From positions 1-34,359 of the forward strand of contig NZ_QJSW01000024.1 in the NCBI RefSeq assembly GCF_003217495.1: DNA of 34,359 bases, written 5' to 3'. Every line of letters starts with the position of its first letter. Within the stretch, counting starts at the first letter, position 1. The notes below the pieces were generated by a model that searched no databases, had not been told where the DNA came from, and saw only the letters and a list, made by a program, of their open reading frames with translations. Shown here piece by piece: positions 1 through 8,963 of this stretch. The DNA comes from Paenibacillus barcinonensis (GTDB lineage: Bacteria; Bacillota; Bacilli; Paenibacillales; Paenibacillaceae). The translations under genes were made by a program, and so were the position numbers.

Positions 1-54
1 CGAATTTTTTTCTTTAGACACATCTAAACCGATGAATTTTGTGGTAGACTGCAT
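1..54 (-). CDS. IS110-family transposase/recombinase, 5' end only (runs off the window)
   Basis: Only the first 18 codons are present, reading leftward from an ATG at 54. They encode a short lead-in followed by FIGLDVSK, which matches the start of IS110-family DEDD recombinases, where the Asp of this motif is the first catalytic acidic residue of a RuvC-like fold. A good ribosome binding site (AAAGGAG) lies about 10 bases upstream. IS110 enzymes move their element by site-specific recombination through a circular intermediate, guided by a bridge RNA transcribed from the element's non-coding end. The rest of the gene lies outside the window, so whether it is intact cannot be judged. The family call rests on a short but characteristic motif. 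Confidence 0.72.
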   Translation of the reverse strand, partial: MQSTTKFIGLDVSKEKNS

Positions 55-278
55 AGTGATAGCTCTCCTTTGCTGTGTAGCTCTGAAATGGTGGTATTGA
101 CACTTTCCATTTTAACCTACGATGCTCAGCATATGTGGGGGCTATCCTTGTTTACGTTCATCATAGCTAGAATAAATTTTCGCTCACCTTTCACCTTTCA
201 TCTTACATAGTCCTCATAATCCAGCTGCAGTTTCATTGATTACTTTTACTATAGGTAAACACAACTCGTGGACTCCAC
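55..278 (-). mobile_element. Probable non-coding end of the IS110 element, candidate bridge-RNA region
   Basis: There is no gene between the recombinase start and the chemoreceptor stop. Two inverted repeats are visible: AAATGG (86-91) with CCATTT (107-112), giving a 6-bp stem with a 15-base loop, and the near-perfect palindrome ATGCT-C-AGCAT at about 122-132. In IS110-group elements the end upstream of the recombinase carries the bridge RNA, typically within roughly 200 bp. The element boundary cannot be placed because IS110 elements lack terminal inverted repeats and make no target duplication. It probably lies somewhere before about 240. Confidence 0.4.
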
Positions 279-1931
279 TTACAGACGGAAACGCTGGAGT
301 TCCTGATGCATCTCGGCACTGATATCACGAAGTGACTTGACCTTGAGACTCGCTTCGGAGAAAGAGCGTTGTTGCTCCGCGGTGGAAGCGGTGATTTCTT
401 CACTGCTGGCTGCGGATTGCTCGGTGATCGCACTGATGTTTTCAATGGCTTGCTGCACCTGCGAACTAAGTTTGCTCGATTGTGTCATGTCCTCAGCGAG
501 CTGCTGAATGCCTTCGCTGATGCGCTCCACACTCCCGCGGATCGCCGAGAAGGATTGCTGTGTCTGTTCAGTCGCTTGCTCCTGTTCGACAAAGAGCTGT
601 GTGCTTTGCACCACGGAATTTTTTACTTTTTCCATCGAGGCTGTAATCTCGTTAACCGCGGCATAGATATGTTTGACTGCTTGAGCAGACTGCTCGGCCA
701 GTTTGTTCACTTCTCCGGCCACAACAGCGAATCCGCGTCCGGCTTCCCCGGCACGTGCAGCTTCAATGGAAGCATTGAGGGAGAGAAGGGTGGTCTGCTT
801 GGCAATTTCGGATACATATCCTGTCATCGTTGTAATACGAGCCGCACTTTCTTCCAGCTCCAGCACCGTCTGTTCCACTTCGGACATGGCGTGTCGGTTT
901 ACTTCAGCGAGTCGAAGCTGTTCTTCAATCGCCTTATTTCCCTCTTCCACCGTCGCTAATACATCACGCCCATCGGCAGCGGATTGGGCAGTGGCCTGCA
1001 GATTATTGTTGAAGGTAGACTGCATTTTGTCTACGACCATAACCGTTTCGCTGAGATCCTCCGCAATTTTTTGGCTGCCCACGGACAGCTCTTCCGTTGT
1101 ACGCGACACCTGCTGTACGATGGCTTGTACTGTATCATTGCCGCGGTCAATATCCTGGGCCATCTGATCCACTCGTTGTCCCGCCGAGTCAATGGACAGG
1201 AGGATTCCGCGAATATTATTCGTCATTTGCCCAAAAGAACGGCTCAGATCATCCAGCTCATCTTTCCCCCGAGGTTCCGGCAGCGTATGTGTCAGGTCAC
1301 CACTCGCGATATGCCCGGCAGCATCCTTAATCAGACGAATACGCTTGGATATCTGACGTGAAGTATACATATTAAACAGCATGACGGCGATGAACAAAAG
1401 GACAGCCCCGCCAAGTGCAATCTGCCATGTCTGCTGGATGCTACTCTCCAGATCGAACGTATATTGTGTGTAGCGCTCCCGCGTTATTTCATTCAGTGAG
1501 TAGATATCATTCTGTATGCCCCGGACCCGGGCGCTGTAACGTTTGGCTTCTGCGCTGTCCATCTTGCTCATTGCCTCGGTTGCCCCCTGAACCAGCGCTT
1601 GCAGCTTCGTTTGAACGGTCTGAATGAGCTGTAGCTCCTGATCTGTTTCCAGCAATCCATCTGAGAGCTCCTTAACCATGGCCTCGCCTTCTTTTAGCAG
1701 CAGCAGCACCGCTTCCTGATTGCCTGCTGTCATGGAGAAGGAGTAGACATCCAGCGCCTGCTGGGTTTGAATCTGATTGGAGTTCAGCTCATTCACTTTA
1801 AGCATGGCAGGTACCAGGTTTTGATTTTTCGCATTCATGTTAAGCAATTCCATAATAATATAAGCAACCAGCGCAAGGCATAGAAGCAGTGAGATCAGAG
1901 CGTTAATAATTAATTTTCCCTGTAATTTCAT
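279..1931 (-). CDS. Methyl-accepting chemotaxis protein
   Basis: A 550-residue transmembrane chemoreceptor. TM1 is at about residues 8-29, followed by an extracytoplasmic helical ligand-binding region of about 140 residues (four-helix-bundle type), TM2 at about 171-190, a HAMP linker at about 191-245 and a cytoplasmic signalling coiled coil to the C-terminus. The conserved hairpin that contacts CheA and CheW is clear at about 375-412 (SLNASIEAARAGEAGRGFAVV). The ATG has a strong ribosome binding site (GAGGAGG). It lies 24 bases after the BMP lipoprotein gene and is almost certainly co-transcribed with it from the sigma-D promoter at 3065-3091. The ligand is unknown. The neighbour suggests it may read a purine nucleoside or similar solute, directly or through the lipoprotein. 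Confidence 0.95.
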   Translation of the reverse strand: MKLQGKLIINALISLLLCLALVAYIIMELLNMNAKNQNLVPAMLKVNELNSNQIQTQQALDVYSFSMTAGNQEAVLLLLKEGEAMVKELSDGLLETDQELQLIQTVQTKLQALVQGATEAMSKMDSAEAKRYSARVRGIQNDIYSLNEITRERYTQYTFDLESSIQQTWQIALGGAVLLFIAVMLFNMYTSRQISKRIRLIKDAAGHIASGDLTHTLPEPRGKDELDDLSRSFGQMTNNIRGILLSIDSAGQRVDQMAQDIDRGNDTVQAIVQQVSRTTEELSVGSQKIAEDLSETVMVVDKMQSTFNNNLQATAQSAADGRDVLATVEEGNKAIEEQLRLAEVNRHAMSEVEQTVLELEESAARITTMTGYVSEIAKQTTLLSLNASIEAARAGEAGRGFAVVAGEVNKLAEQSAQAVKHIYAAVNEITASMEKVKNSVVQSTQLFVEQEQATEQTQQSFSAIRGSVERISEGIQQLAEDMTQSSKLSSQVQQAIENISAITEQSAASSEEITASTAEQQRSFSEASLKVKSLRDISAEMHQELQRFRL

Positions 1932-1955
1932 ATGCGTCCCTCCTCGGATCGTGGG

Positions 1956-2963
1956 TTATGGATTCACTGTAATTTTGATTTGCCCGGAAGAAATTTTGGC
2001 TTTCAGCTCATCGAAGGTTCGTTGTTGTTCATCACTCAGTTGCATGTTATGCAGTGCAGTCAAACCAACGGCATTCTCGGCTAGTCCTTCTACAATTTCC
2101 TTTTTCGGGAAGGTGTGTTTGTTCTCGATAAAGGATTTCACAGCGTTATAGATGGAGACATCAATATTTTTTAACATCGACGTAAGAACTGCTTTTTCCG
2201 CCAAAAAGAATTGATCCGTATCTACGCCAATCGCGTATTTGCCTAATGCCTGAATCTCTGTCAATGCGCCGACACCGGTAAGACCCGCGGCTACATAGAT
2301 CACGTCGGCACCTTTCTTCTGAATCATTTGCTCGGCAAGCTGCTTGCCCAGATCGGCATTTCCGAAATCACCGGCATACACAATGTCTACAGCAGCTTCT
2401 GGATTAACAGCGAGCACACCCTGTTTGAAGCCTTGTTCAAAATTGTTGAGCACGGGAATATCCATTCCGCCCAAGAAACCGACATGTCTCTCCTTGGAGG
2501 CCATACCTGCGATTACACCTGCGAGATAGCTGCCCTCCTCCGCACGAAATGAAATGGAAGCAATGTTGGGCAAGGCAGACTGACTGTCAATTAACAGAAA
2601 CTGCTGGTCGGGGTATTTGGCGGCGACCTTCTCCATATCTGCCTTGACCGTATCACTTAGCCCAATAATGAGATCGAATTTTTCCTTGGAAAATTCCTCG
2701 AATGAAGCTTCCGCAGTCAGATCCTTAGTTGGTTCGCGATAGTCAAAAACAATGCTTTTCTCGTCTCTGGCCTTAACCAGCCCGTTAAAAGCAGCATCAT
2801 TGAATGAACGGTCTCCCAGACCGACCTCTGTAAGGACAATTCCGACCCGGGTTTTTACATCAGTGGCTGTTGGTTTAGAGCCGGTTGAACAAGCCCCCAA
2901 CATGAGCAGCATCAGGGCCATAAGCATGGTGAGTCCCATGCGGATGTACATATTTGTTTTCAT
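1956..2963 (-). CDS. BMP-family substrate-binding lipoprotein
   Basis: A 335-residue lipoprotein. It has a type II signal peptide with lipobox LGAC (residues 22-25), so Cys25 should be lipidated and the protein anchored on the outer face of the membrane. The mature part has Med/BMP (PnrA-like) hallmarks: a GLGDRSFNDAAFNGL segment near the N-terminus and a GSYLAGVIAGMAS segment around the middle. Characterised members bind purine nucleosides and usually feed an ABC importer. No ABC ATPase or permease of that type lies nearby. Instead a chemoreceptor follows after 24 bases, so a sensing role is likely. Ribosome binding site: GAGGT, 7 bases before the ATG. Confidence 0.92.
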   Translation of the reverse strand: MKTNMYIRMGLTMLMALMLLMLGACSTGSKPTATDVKTRVGIVLTEVGLGDRSFNDAAFNGLVKARDEKSIVFDYREPTKDLTAEASFEEFSKEKFDLIIGLSDTVKADMEKVAAKYPDQQFLLIDSQSALPNIASISFRAEEGSYLAGVIAGMASKERHVGFLGGMDIPVLNNFEQGFKQGVLAVNPEAAVDIVYAGDFGNADLGKQLAEQMIQKKGADVIYVAAGLTGVGALTEIQALGKYAIGVDTDQFFLAEKAVLTSMLKNIDVSIYNAVKSFIENKHTFPKKEIVEGLAENAVGLTALHNMQLSDEQQRTFDELKAKISSGQIKITVNP

Positions 2964-3064
2964 TGAGATGACCTCATTTCTGTATGCTTATATGTATCAA
3001 TCTGGAAATGAACTGGAGGATGGATGAACCCTAATCATCTATGCAACGAGTTTTCCCTTTATCT

Positions 3065-3091
3065 ATATCGGTGAAGAACGTCGTTTTTTTA
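3065..3091 (-). promoter_or_regulatory. Sigma-D (SigD, sigma-28 type) promoter for the BMP-chemoreceptor operon
   Basis: On the minus strand the site reads TAAA, 15 bases, then ACCGATAT. The Firmicute sigma-D consensus is TAAA-N15-GCCGATAA, so the -35 is perfect, the spacing ideal and the -10 matches 6 of 8. It lies about 100 bases upstream of the lipoprotein ATG at 2963. Sigma-D drives flagellar and chemotaxis genes, which fits a chemoreceptor operon. Confidence 0.8.
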
Positions 3092-3228
3092 TGATCTATG
3101 ATGAAAATTTACAGAAATACAAATCTATTTCATGAATTAAACACAGGTTTTACAAATGTGTTGTTAAATCATTCTTATATGAACTTATTTGCTGTATGAA
3201 TTCTATACGGTAATGCCTCACTCCTAAT

Positions 3229-3280
3229 AAAGAAGCCCAAACACTGTATTGTTCGAAAGTGTTTAGGCTTCTTTTTTTAA
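3229..3280 (-). terminator. Bidirectional-looking intrinsic terminator after the GGT-like gene
   Basis: A 17-bp stem with one mismatch (3229-3245 with 3259-3275) and a 13-base loop. It is T-rich on both sides: seven T on the plus strand and TTTATT on the minus strand. It lies just past the stop codon of the leftward gene ending at 3291 and should end its transcript. Confidence 0.85.
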
Positions 3281-3290
3281 ACCTTTTGAG

Positions 3291-4901
3291 CTACCACGCC
3301 GCAATCGAGCCGTCCGTTCGACTTTCCGTACCTCCGCATAACACACCTGTATCCGGGTTGCGCCAAATGATCTGCCCACGTCCAAATTGGGATGAATCAA
3401 GCTCGGTTCGGATATCATGCCCTTTGCGGGCCAGTGCTTGCGCAATGTGAAGAGGGAAGCCTTGCTCCACCAGAATCGTTTTGTCCTTAATCCACTGCCA
3501 ACGCGGTGAATCAAGTGCAGCCTGTGGATTCAGGTGATGATCAATCGTGTTCATAACGACTTGCACGTGACCCTGTGGTTGCATAAATCCACCCATGACC
3601 CCGAATGGTCCAACAGCCTCACCGCCTTGTGTGAGGAAGCCGGGGATAATCGTGTGGTAGGTGCGTTTACCCGGCTCCAGTGCGTTGGCATGCTTCGGGT
3701 CGAGCGAGAAGTTATGTCCGCGGTTCTGAAGTGCAATGCCTGTACCAGGTACTACAAGCCCTGAACCAAAGCCCATATAGTTACTCTGGATAAAAGAAAT
3801 CATGTTGCCTTCGCCATCCGCGGCAGCCAGATACACCGTTCCGCTTCCGCGTGGATCACCCGCTTCGGGTGCCTGTGCTGTGTCGCCAATAAGTTTGCGC
3901 CGTTCTGCGGCGTATGCTTCGGACAACAGTTCTTCCACAGATACGCCCATTTTGCGTGCTTCCGTAATATATTTTTCCCCATCGGCAAAAGCCAGCTTCA
4001 TCGCTTCCAGCTGCCGGTGATAACCGAGGACGGATTCCTTTTCGGCAAAGTCGAATCCCTTCAGCAGATTGAGTGCAGAGAGGGCAATGAGCCCTTGTCC
4101 GTTCGGCGGAATCTCCCATACATCATAACCGCGATAGGATACAGAGATCGGATCAACCCATTCCGGCTGATAAGCCTTCAGATCGTCACGAGTCAGGTAA
4201 CCGCCGTGCTCAGCCATAAAAGCATGAATGCGTTCCGCCAGTTCTCCCTCGTAAAAGTCTCGCGCTTTGCTCTCGCCAATCTGGCGCAACGTAGCCGCAT
4301 GGCCCGGCGAGCGCCACAGCTCCCCCGCAGCGGGCACGCGCCCGCCAGGGGCAAACGTCTCAAACCATGCACGCCCTGCTTCCGCATCACCCTGGCGTGC
4401 ATAGATCTCGGCTGCCCGTGCCCAGTGGCGGGCCAGCCCTGGCGCAAGCGGATAACCTTCCTCCGCATAGCTTATGGCCGGTTCCAGCGCTTGCGCCAGC
4501 GTGAGCCGTCCGAAACGACGGCTCAGCTCCGCCCACCCCGCCGGTGCACCAGGCACCGTCACCGGCACAACCCCGAGCTTCGGCATCTCCGTATAGCCGG
4601 CCGCCTGCAGCGCCTCAATCGAAATACTTTGAGGCGCAGGTCCACTGGCATTCAGGCCATGCAGCTTGCCCTCCGTCCAGACGAGGGCAAAGGCATCGCC
4701 ACCAATGCCATTGGACGTGGGCTCCAGCACGGTGAGTGCTGCCGCTGTGGCGATGGCGGCATCAATCGCATTGCCGCCTTGCTTCAATATATCCAGCCCG
4801 GCTTGTGCCGCCAGCGGCTGCGACGTGGCAACCATGCCCTGTTTCGCATATACCGGCACACGGTACGAGGAATAAGGTTGGTAGAGGGGATCAAAGTTCA
4901 T
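3291..4901 (-). CDS. Gamma-glutamyltransferase family protein (YwrD-like, cytosolic)
   Basis: A 536-residue Ntn-hydrolase of the gamma-glutamyltranspeptidase family, which cleaves or transfers the gamma-glutamyl group of glutathione-like or poly-gamma-glutamyl substrates. Family hallmarks are GGNAIDAAIATA at about 42-53, GIGGDAF at about 65-71, the predicted autoprocessing nucleophile Thr355 in GSGTVYLAAADGEGN, and a glycine-rich GPFGVMGGFMQPQGH segment in the small subunit. There is no signal peptide, unlike secreted Ggt, so it is probably cytoplasmic. The ribosome binding site AAGGAG lies about 12 bases before the ATG. It is a single-gene unit with its own terminator. The physiological substrate cannot be told from sequence. 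Confidence 0.93.
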   Translation of the reverse strand: MNFDPLYQPYSSYRVPVYAKQGMVATSQPLAAQAGLDILKQGGNAIDAAIATAAALTVLEPTSNGIGGDAFALVWTEGKLHGLNASGPAPQSISIEALQAAGYTEMPKLGVVPVTVPGAPAGWAELSRRFGRLTLAQALEPAISYAEEGYPLAPGLARHWARAAEIYARQGDAEAGRAWFETFAPGGRVPAAGELWRSPGHAATLRQIGESKARDFYEGELAERIHAFMAEHGGYLTRDDLKAYQPEWVDPISVSYRGYDVWEIPPNGQGLIALSALNLLKGFDFAEKESVLGYHRQLEAMKLAFADGEKYITEARKMGVSVEELLSEAYAAERRKLIGDTAQAPEAGDPRGSGTVYLAAADGEGNMISFIQSNYMGFGSGLVVPGTGIALQNRGHNFSLDPKHANALEPGKRTYHTIIPGFLTQGGEAVGPFGVMGGFMQPQGHVQVVMNTIDHHLNPQAALDSPRWQWIKDKTILVEQGFPLHIAQALARKGHDIRTELDSSQFGRGQIIWRNPDTGVLCGGTESRTDGSIAAW

Positions 4902-5137
4902 TCGTCAATCAGCTCCTTGTCGCGAGATGTCAGATTCCGTTATTTAACCGGAGTGTAGCTTCTAACCCTTTTCGCAACGGAATAACCATTCTCCTGCCAA
5001 ACCATGCAAATCAAACCTCACACCAAGGGTTAGGCTGTACTATGAAATCTATAATTCCGGCCTGGCTCATATCCTGTTATATCCATGCAAAATACGAGCA
5101 AAGTCGTCTAAATATACGCGTATTCATGCCGATATTT
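4902..5137. other. Intergenic stretch with a long-range inverted repeat
   Basis: No credible gene. A 9-bp inverted repeat, CTAACCCTT (4962-4970) with AAGGGTTAG (5025-5033), brackets 54 bases, too far apart for an ordinary terminator. The promoter of the leftward GGT-like gene should lie here but no clear -35/-10 pair was recognised. Confidence 0.4.
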
Positions 5138-6037
5138 TTACGTAGTTACCATATCGCCGCCGTTGACATGAATACATTCACCCGTAACATACGAGGAATC
5201 ACGCGATGCCAGATAGACGTAGGCTGCTGCCAGCTCATAAGGCTGGCCCGCTCGGCCCATCGGCGTATCTGTGCCAAATACCTGCACATCCTCAGCCGAG
5301 AAGCTGGATGGAATAAGTGGAGTCCAGATTGGACCCGGAGCCACAGCGTTTACCCGAATGCCCTTGTCCGCGAGTGATTGGGATAGCACACGCGTGAGCG
5401 AGACAACCGCTCCCTTGGTTGAGGAATAATCAATGAGTCGCACATCACCCTTGTAAGCCGTAATCGAGGCTGTGTTGATGATGGAAGCTCCTTTGCACAG
5501 GTGAGGGAGGGCGCTTTGAATCAGGAAAAAATACGAGAACACGTTGGTCTGAAACGTATGGTAGAGCTGCTCCTCCGAGATGTCGACAATGCTCTGCTGT
5601 ACGTATTGCACCGCGTGGTTGTTGACCAGCACATCTATTTTTCCGAATGACGCCATTGTTCTGCGAATAACTCCTTCACAATTGGGCTTCAGCCGCAGAT
5701 CGGTTTCAATCAACAGACAGCGCTGACCCAGCTCCTCGATCCGGTTGCGTGTCCATTCTGCGTCGGTTCGTTCATATAAATAAGCAATGACAACGTCTGC
5801 CCCTTCTTTGGCAAAAGCAATGGCTGCCGCCCGTCCGATGCCGCTGTCACCACCCGTAATAATCGCAACTTTGCCTTGAAGCTTGCAGCTGCCAATATAA
5901 GCCGGGTCCTCGCTGATTGGCTCGGGAACCATCAGCGTCTCCAGACCCGGCTGTTGATCCTGATGCTGGGGCGGGAAAGCCAGCTTCTGCGGTTTACACA
6001 CCGTTTTCTCACCGTAAAATGGATAGACCGGGTTCAT
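5138..6037 (-). CDS. SDR-family NAD(P)-dependent oxidoreductase (YhdF/YdaD type)
   Basis: A 299-residue classical short-chain dehydrogenase/reductase with the extra N-terminal tail of about 50 residues typical of Bacillus general-stress SDRs. It has the cofactor motif TGGDSGIG (61-68), NNHA (about 139-142) after the central strand, and the catalytic set Ser191, Tyr204 and Lys208 (YSSTK). The tail contains PPQHQDQQPG, as in stress-type members that close like a glucose or quinone dehydrogenase. The ATG at 6037 was chosen because GAGGAGG lies 9-10 bases before it. An in-frame ATG at 6061 would put that site inside the gene. The substrate is unknown. Confidence 0.92.
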   Translation of the reverse strand: MNPVYPFYGEKTVCKPQKLAFPPQHQDQQPGLETLMVPEPISEDPAYIGSCKLQGKVAIITGGDSGIGRAAAIAFAKEGADVVIAYLYERTDAEWTRNRIEELGQRCLLIETDLRLKPNCEGVIRRTMASFGKIDVLVNNHAVQYVQQSIVDISEEQLYHTFQTNVFSYFFLIQSALPHLCKGASIINTASITAYKGDVRLIDYSSTKGAVVSLTRVLSQSLADKGIRVNAVAPGPIWTPLIPSSFSAEDVQVFGTDTPMGRAGQPYELAAAYVYLASRDSSYVTGECIHVNGGDMVTT

Positions 6038-6197
6038 CGTTTGCACAACCTCCTCGAACATTTCTTGATAAGCCTACCCTATGCATTCGCCCAGAGGAAG
6101 GTGCGGTGTGAACCGATCAGGATGCTTGTTTTCCACAGGAAGGATATACCATAATAAAGATGTGCCCTTTAAATTAAACGGAGGTGTCAGAAGCCAT

Positions 6198-6620
6198 ATG
6201 AACATTCAGGGAATCAATCATTTATGCTTTTCCGTATCCAATCTGGAGAAATCCATTACATTCTTTGAGCAGGCTCTCGGTGCCCGAATCCAGGTGAAAG
6301 GACGCAAGCTGGCTTATTTTGAACTGGCCGGCCTTTGGATTGCTTTGAATCAGGAGGATGTTCTTCGTAATTATACGGAACGCACCTATACCCATATCGC
6401 CTTTACGGTAAAAGAAGGAGAGTTTGACGCATCGGTGGAGCAGCTGCGAGCCGCAGGTGCCGATATTATTCCCGGAAGACCAAGAGAAGCGAAGGACGGG
6501 AAATCGGTTTATTTTACAGACCCGGACGGACATTTATTTGAACTACATACAGGCAGCTTGCAGCAACGGTTGGACTATTATCGCGAAGACAAACCGCATA
6601 TGACCTTTTATTCGGAATAA
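6198..6620 (+). CDS. fosB: FosB-type metallothiol transferase (fosfomycin resistance)
   Basis: A 140-residue vicinal-oxygen-chelate (glyoxalase-fold) enzyme. Predicted metal ligands His8, His66 (YTHIAF) and Glu115 (HLFEL) fall at the canonical FosB positions, and the C-terminal YYREDKPHMTFY signature is intact. FosB adds bacillithiol (or cysteine) to the epoxide of fosfomycin, inactivating it in the cytoplasm. Length matches the family (about 138-140). The ATG at 6198 follows GGAGG with a long spacing of about 12-13 bases, which may limit translation. It is a single gene with its own terminator and no mobile-element context, so it is probably an intrinsic chromosomal copy. Confidence 0.93.
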   Translation: MNIQGINHLCFSVSNLEKSITFFEQALGARIQVKGRKLAYFELAGLWIALNQEDVLRNYTERTYTHIAFTVKEGEFDASVEQLRAAGADIIPGRPREAKDGKSVYFTDPDGHLFELHTGSLQQRLDYYREDKPHMTFYSE

Positions 6621-6639
6621 GTTTCGTATCAACGCTTTG

Positions 6640-6675
6640 AACAGACGGTTGTCTACATGATGGCCGTCTGTTTGT
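6640..6675 (+). terminator. Intrinsic terminator after fosB
   Basis: A 9-bp perfect stem, AACAGACGG (6640-6648) with CCGTCTGTT (6664-6672), loop 15, followed by a short T-containing tail. It lies 20 bases after the fosB stop. The following stretch to 6920 is AT-rich and holds no gene. It should contain the promoter of the peptidase gene, but no convincing pair was recognised. Confidence 0.6.
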
Positions 6676-6920
6676 GCTGGGTATGTAGAGGAAACGGTGA
6701 AGTTTAATTCTCGGAGGTTCTACTTTAATAGTAGTAATTTCAATGTTAAATGCCATGTGTCTATACATTTAACGGAAAACTCTCGTTCGTCGTTAGAAAA
6801 GAAAATGGAATTATACCTTACATATCTATTGTTAAAATGATGGAATAAACGATAAACTGGACAAATATAACCTTAATTTACCAATGTTAGAAGCATTGGT
6901 CCATTCCAAGGAGGTTTGTC

Positions 6921-8732
6921 ATGATCCAGTTTCCGAAGCCTGATGTGGAGCAGTATTTTCAGACATATCGTATATCACACTTTGCCGTATCCGAAGATGA
7001 GAAGCGGTTGTATATGGACAGCAACCTGAACGGTCAACCGAATATCTGGGCGATGGAGTTGCCTGGAGGTTATCCGTATCCATTGACGTATTTGAACCAA
7101 AGCAGTCAATTTATTAAGGCCGATCCTCAGGGGCGTCATCTGCTTACCGCTTTTGATCGAGATGGGAATGAAAACTATCACCTCTATGCTTTGCCACCAG
7201 AGGGTGGGGTACCACTTCCTGTCGTACCGGCAGAGCCGAGTGACCGCTGTTATTATGCTCATTTATCCGAGGATGGCAAACGATTGTATTATAACACCAG
7301 TGCTGGCAATCCGAATTATATGAATGCACGCAGACGCAACCTGGAGACAGGGGAGGATGAGCTGCTATATCAGGGGCAAGAAGTCACCAGCAGTCTGATT
7401 GCGGTAAGTCCGAATGAAGAAGCTTATGTTATTTTGAAAATGTATTCGAATACCTACCAGACTGCCCATCTGCATCGAAACGGAAAGCAAATCTCCATCG
7501 TGCCAGTAACCGAGCGTCAGAGCCGAATTCCGTATGTGCTGTTTGCGGGCAATGACCGCCTGCTGCTGATCACCAATGACAATGCGGCGTATTCTTACGT
7601 GGCGGAGTATGTTATGGATACAGGGGAGTTCCGTGCGTTATGCCACATTGAAGGCGAGGATGTAGATGATATCCGCTGGTATGAGGCATCCGAAACGCTG
7701 TATATCTGGACACTGACAGGGCCGGAGCATCGCATGTATGTGCTGGAAAAGGGGGCTCATGAACCTCGCCCTATAGACATGCCTCTCGATACGATTGAAC
7801 AGATGAACGTAACCAAAGCCGGTAACGTGTACATTCTTGGACGCGGTGCCGTGCAACCACATAATATCTACCGCCTTACCGCAGGCCGTGAGTCATGGGA
7901 GGCGTTGACCGCCAATCGGGTAACAGGTCTGAAGCCGGATGATCTCGTATATCCTGATGTGGTGCGTTACAACTCTTATGACGGGCTGGAGATTGAAGCA
8001 CTGTTGTTCAAAGCCAAGCCGGATCAAGCGAATGGATATACCGTATTCTGGCCGCATGGCGGGCCACAGGCATCGGAGGGCAAGTTCTTTCGACCGATGT
8101 TTCAGCTGCTGCTGGCGCAGGGATATCATATCTTTGCACCTAACTTCCGGGGCAGCACCGGATATGGTGCCGAGTTCGTGAAGCTGGTTGAACGGGATTG
8201 GGGCGAAGGGCCGAGACTGGATTGTGTCGCAGGTATCCAGTGGCTGTTTGATCAAGGCATCAGCTCACCGGAGCGGCTGTTTGTCGTAGGCGGCAGTTAT
8301 GGAGGATATATGACTCTGTTGCTCGCGGGTCGTCATTCCGAGTTGTTCCGGGCGGCGGTAGATATTTTTGGGCCGAGCAATCTGTTTACCTTTCTGGACT
8401 CTGTACCGGAGGACTGGAAGCCAATGATGGACAAATGGCTGGGTAATCCTGTGCGAGACCGCGAACGTCTGACGAAGGATTCACCAATTACGTATCTGGA
8501 TCAGATGGTCAAGCCGATGCTGGTTATTCAAGGGGCTAACGATCCAAGGGTAGTCAAGGCCGAATCGGACCAGATCGTAGCTGCGCTGGAGGAAAAAGGC
8601 GTAGACGTAGAATATATCGTTTTGCATGATGAAGGCCACGGCTTCTCCAGAAAAACGAATGAAATACTGGTTTATCGCAAAATGGTGGAGTTTCTGCAGA
8701 AACATCAAGAGACTCCTGTTGCACAGGTATAA
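6921..8732 (+). CDS. S9-family (prolyl oligopeptidase-like) serine peptidase
   Basis: A 603-residue cytoplasmic protein. It has an N-terminal beta-propeller of about 350 residues built from WD/TolB-like repeats, then an alpha/beta-hydrolase domain. The triad is readable: nucleophile Ser459 in GGSYGGY, Asp541 in GANDPRV and His573 in DEGHGF. The oxyanion-hole region WPHGGP is also present. The layout matches acylaminoacyl-peptidase/dipeptidyl-peptidase relatives that trim short peptides, often N-blocked or proline-containing. Start ATG follows GGAGG by 6 bases. There is no signal peptide. It is monocistronic, closed by the terminator at 8851. Confidence 0.94.
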   Translation: MIQFPKPDVEQYFQTYRISHFAVSEDEKRLYMDSNLNGQPNIWAMELPGGYPYPLTYLNQSSQFIKADPQGRHLLTAFDRDGNENYHLYALPPEGGVPLPVVPAEPSDRCYYAHLSEDGKRLYYNTSAGNPNYMNARRRNLETGEDELLYQGQEVTSSLIAVSPNEEAYVILKMYSNTYQTAHLHRNGKQISIVPVTERQSRIPYVLFAGNDRLLLITNDNAAYSYVAEYVMDTGEFRALCHIEGEDVDDIRWYEASETLYIWTLTGPEHRMYVLEKGAHEPRPIDMPLDTIEQMNVTKAGNVYILGRGAVQPHNIYRLTAGRESWEALTANRVTGLKPDDLVYPDVVRYNSYDGLEIEALLFKAKPDQANGYTVFWPHGGPQASEGKFFRPMFQLLLAQGYHIFAPNFRGSTGYGAEFVKLVERDWGEGPRLDCVAGIQWLFDQGISSPERLFVVGGSYGGYMTLLLAGRHSELFRAAVDIFGPSNLFTFLDSVPEDWKPMMDKWLGNPVRDRERLTKDSPITYLDQMVKPMLVIQGANDPRVVKAESDQIVAALEEKGVDVEYIVLHDEGHGFSRKTNEILVYRKMVEFLQKHQETPVAQV

Positions 8733-8850
8733 GCCAAATTCGGTCTGGATTTTTAACATGTTTGGGGCTGGAAGGGGTATGAAATGTACCGTGCATGATG
8801 TGTAACGACGCAGAATGAGCTATCACGTATACGATGTATCCACTTAAACA

Positions 8851-8895
8851 GCCAGTGATCCCAAGGATCACTGGCCGTTTGGTTTTCGCGTTTTT
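8851..8895 (+). terminator. Intrinsic terminator between converging genes
   Basis: A perfect 11-bp stem (8851-8861 with 8865-8875) with a 3-base loop CAA, followed by T-rich sequence. It lies between the rightward peptidase gene and the leftward kinase-like gene and probably serves the peptidase, perhaps both. Confidence 0.8.
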
Positions 8896-8963
8896 ACATT
8901 ATACTGCCAGATTCATTGTTGTGATAGCTTCATTTAGCAACCAAGCCGTTTTTTCCATAGTGC

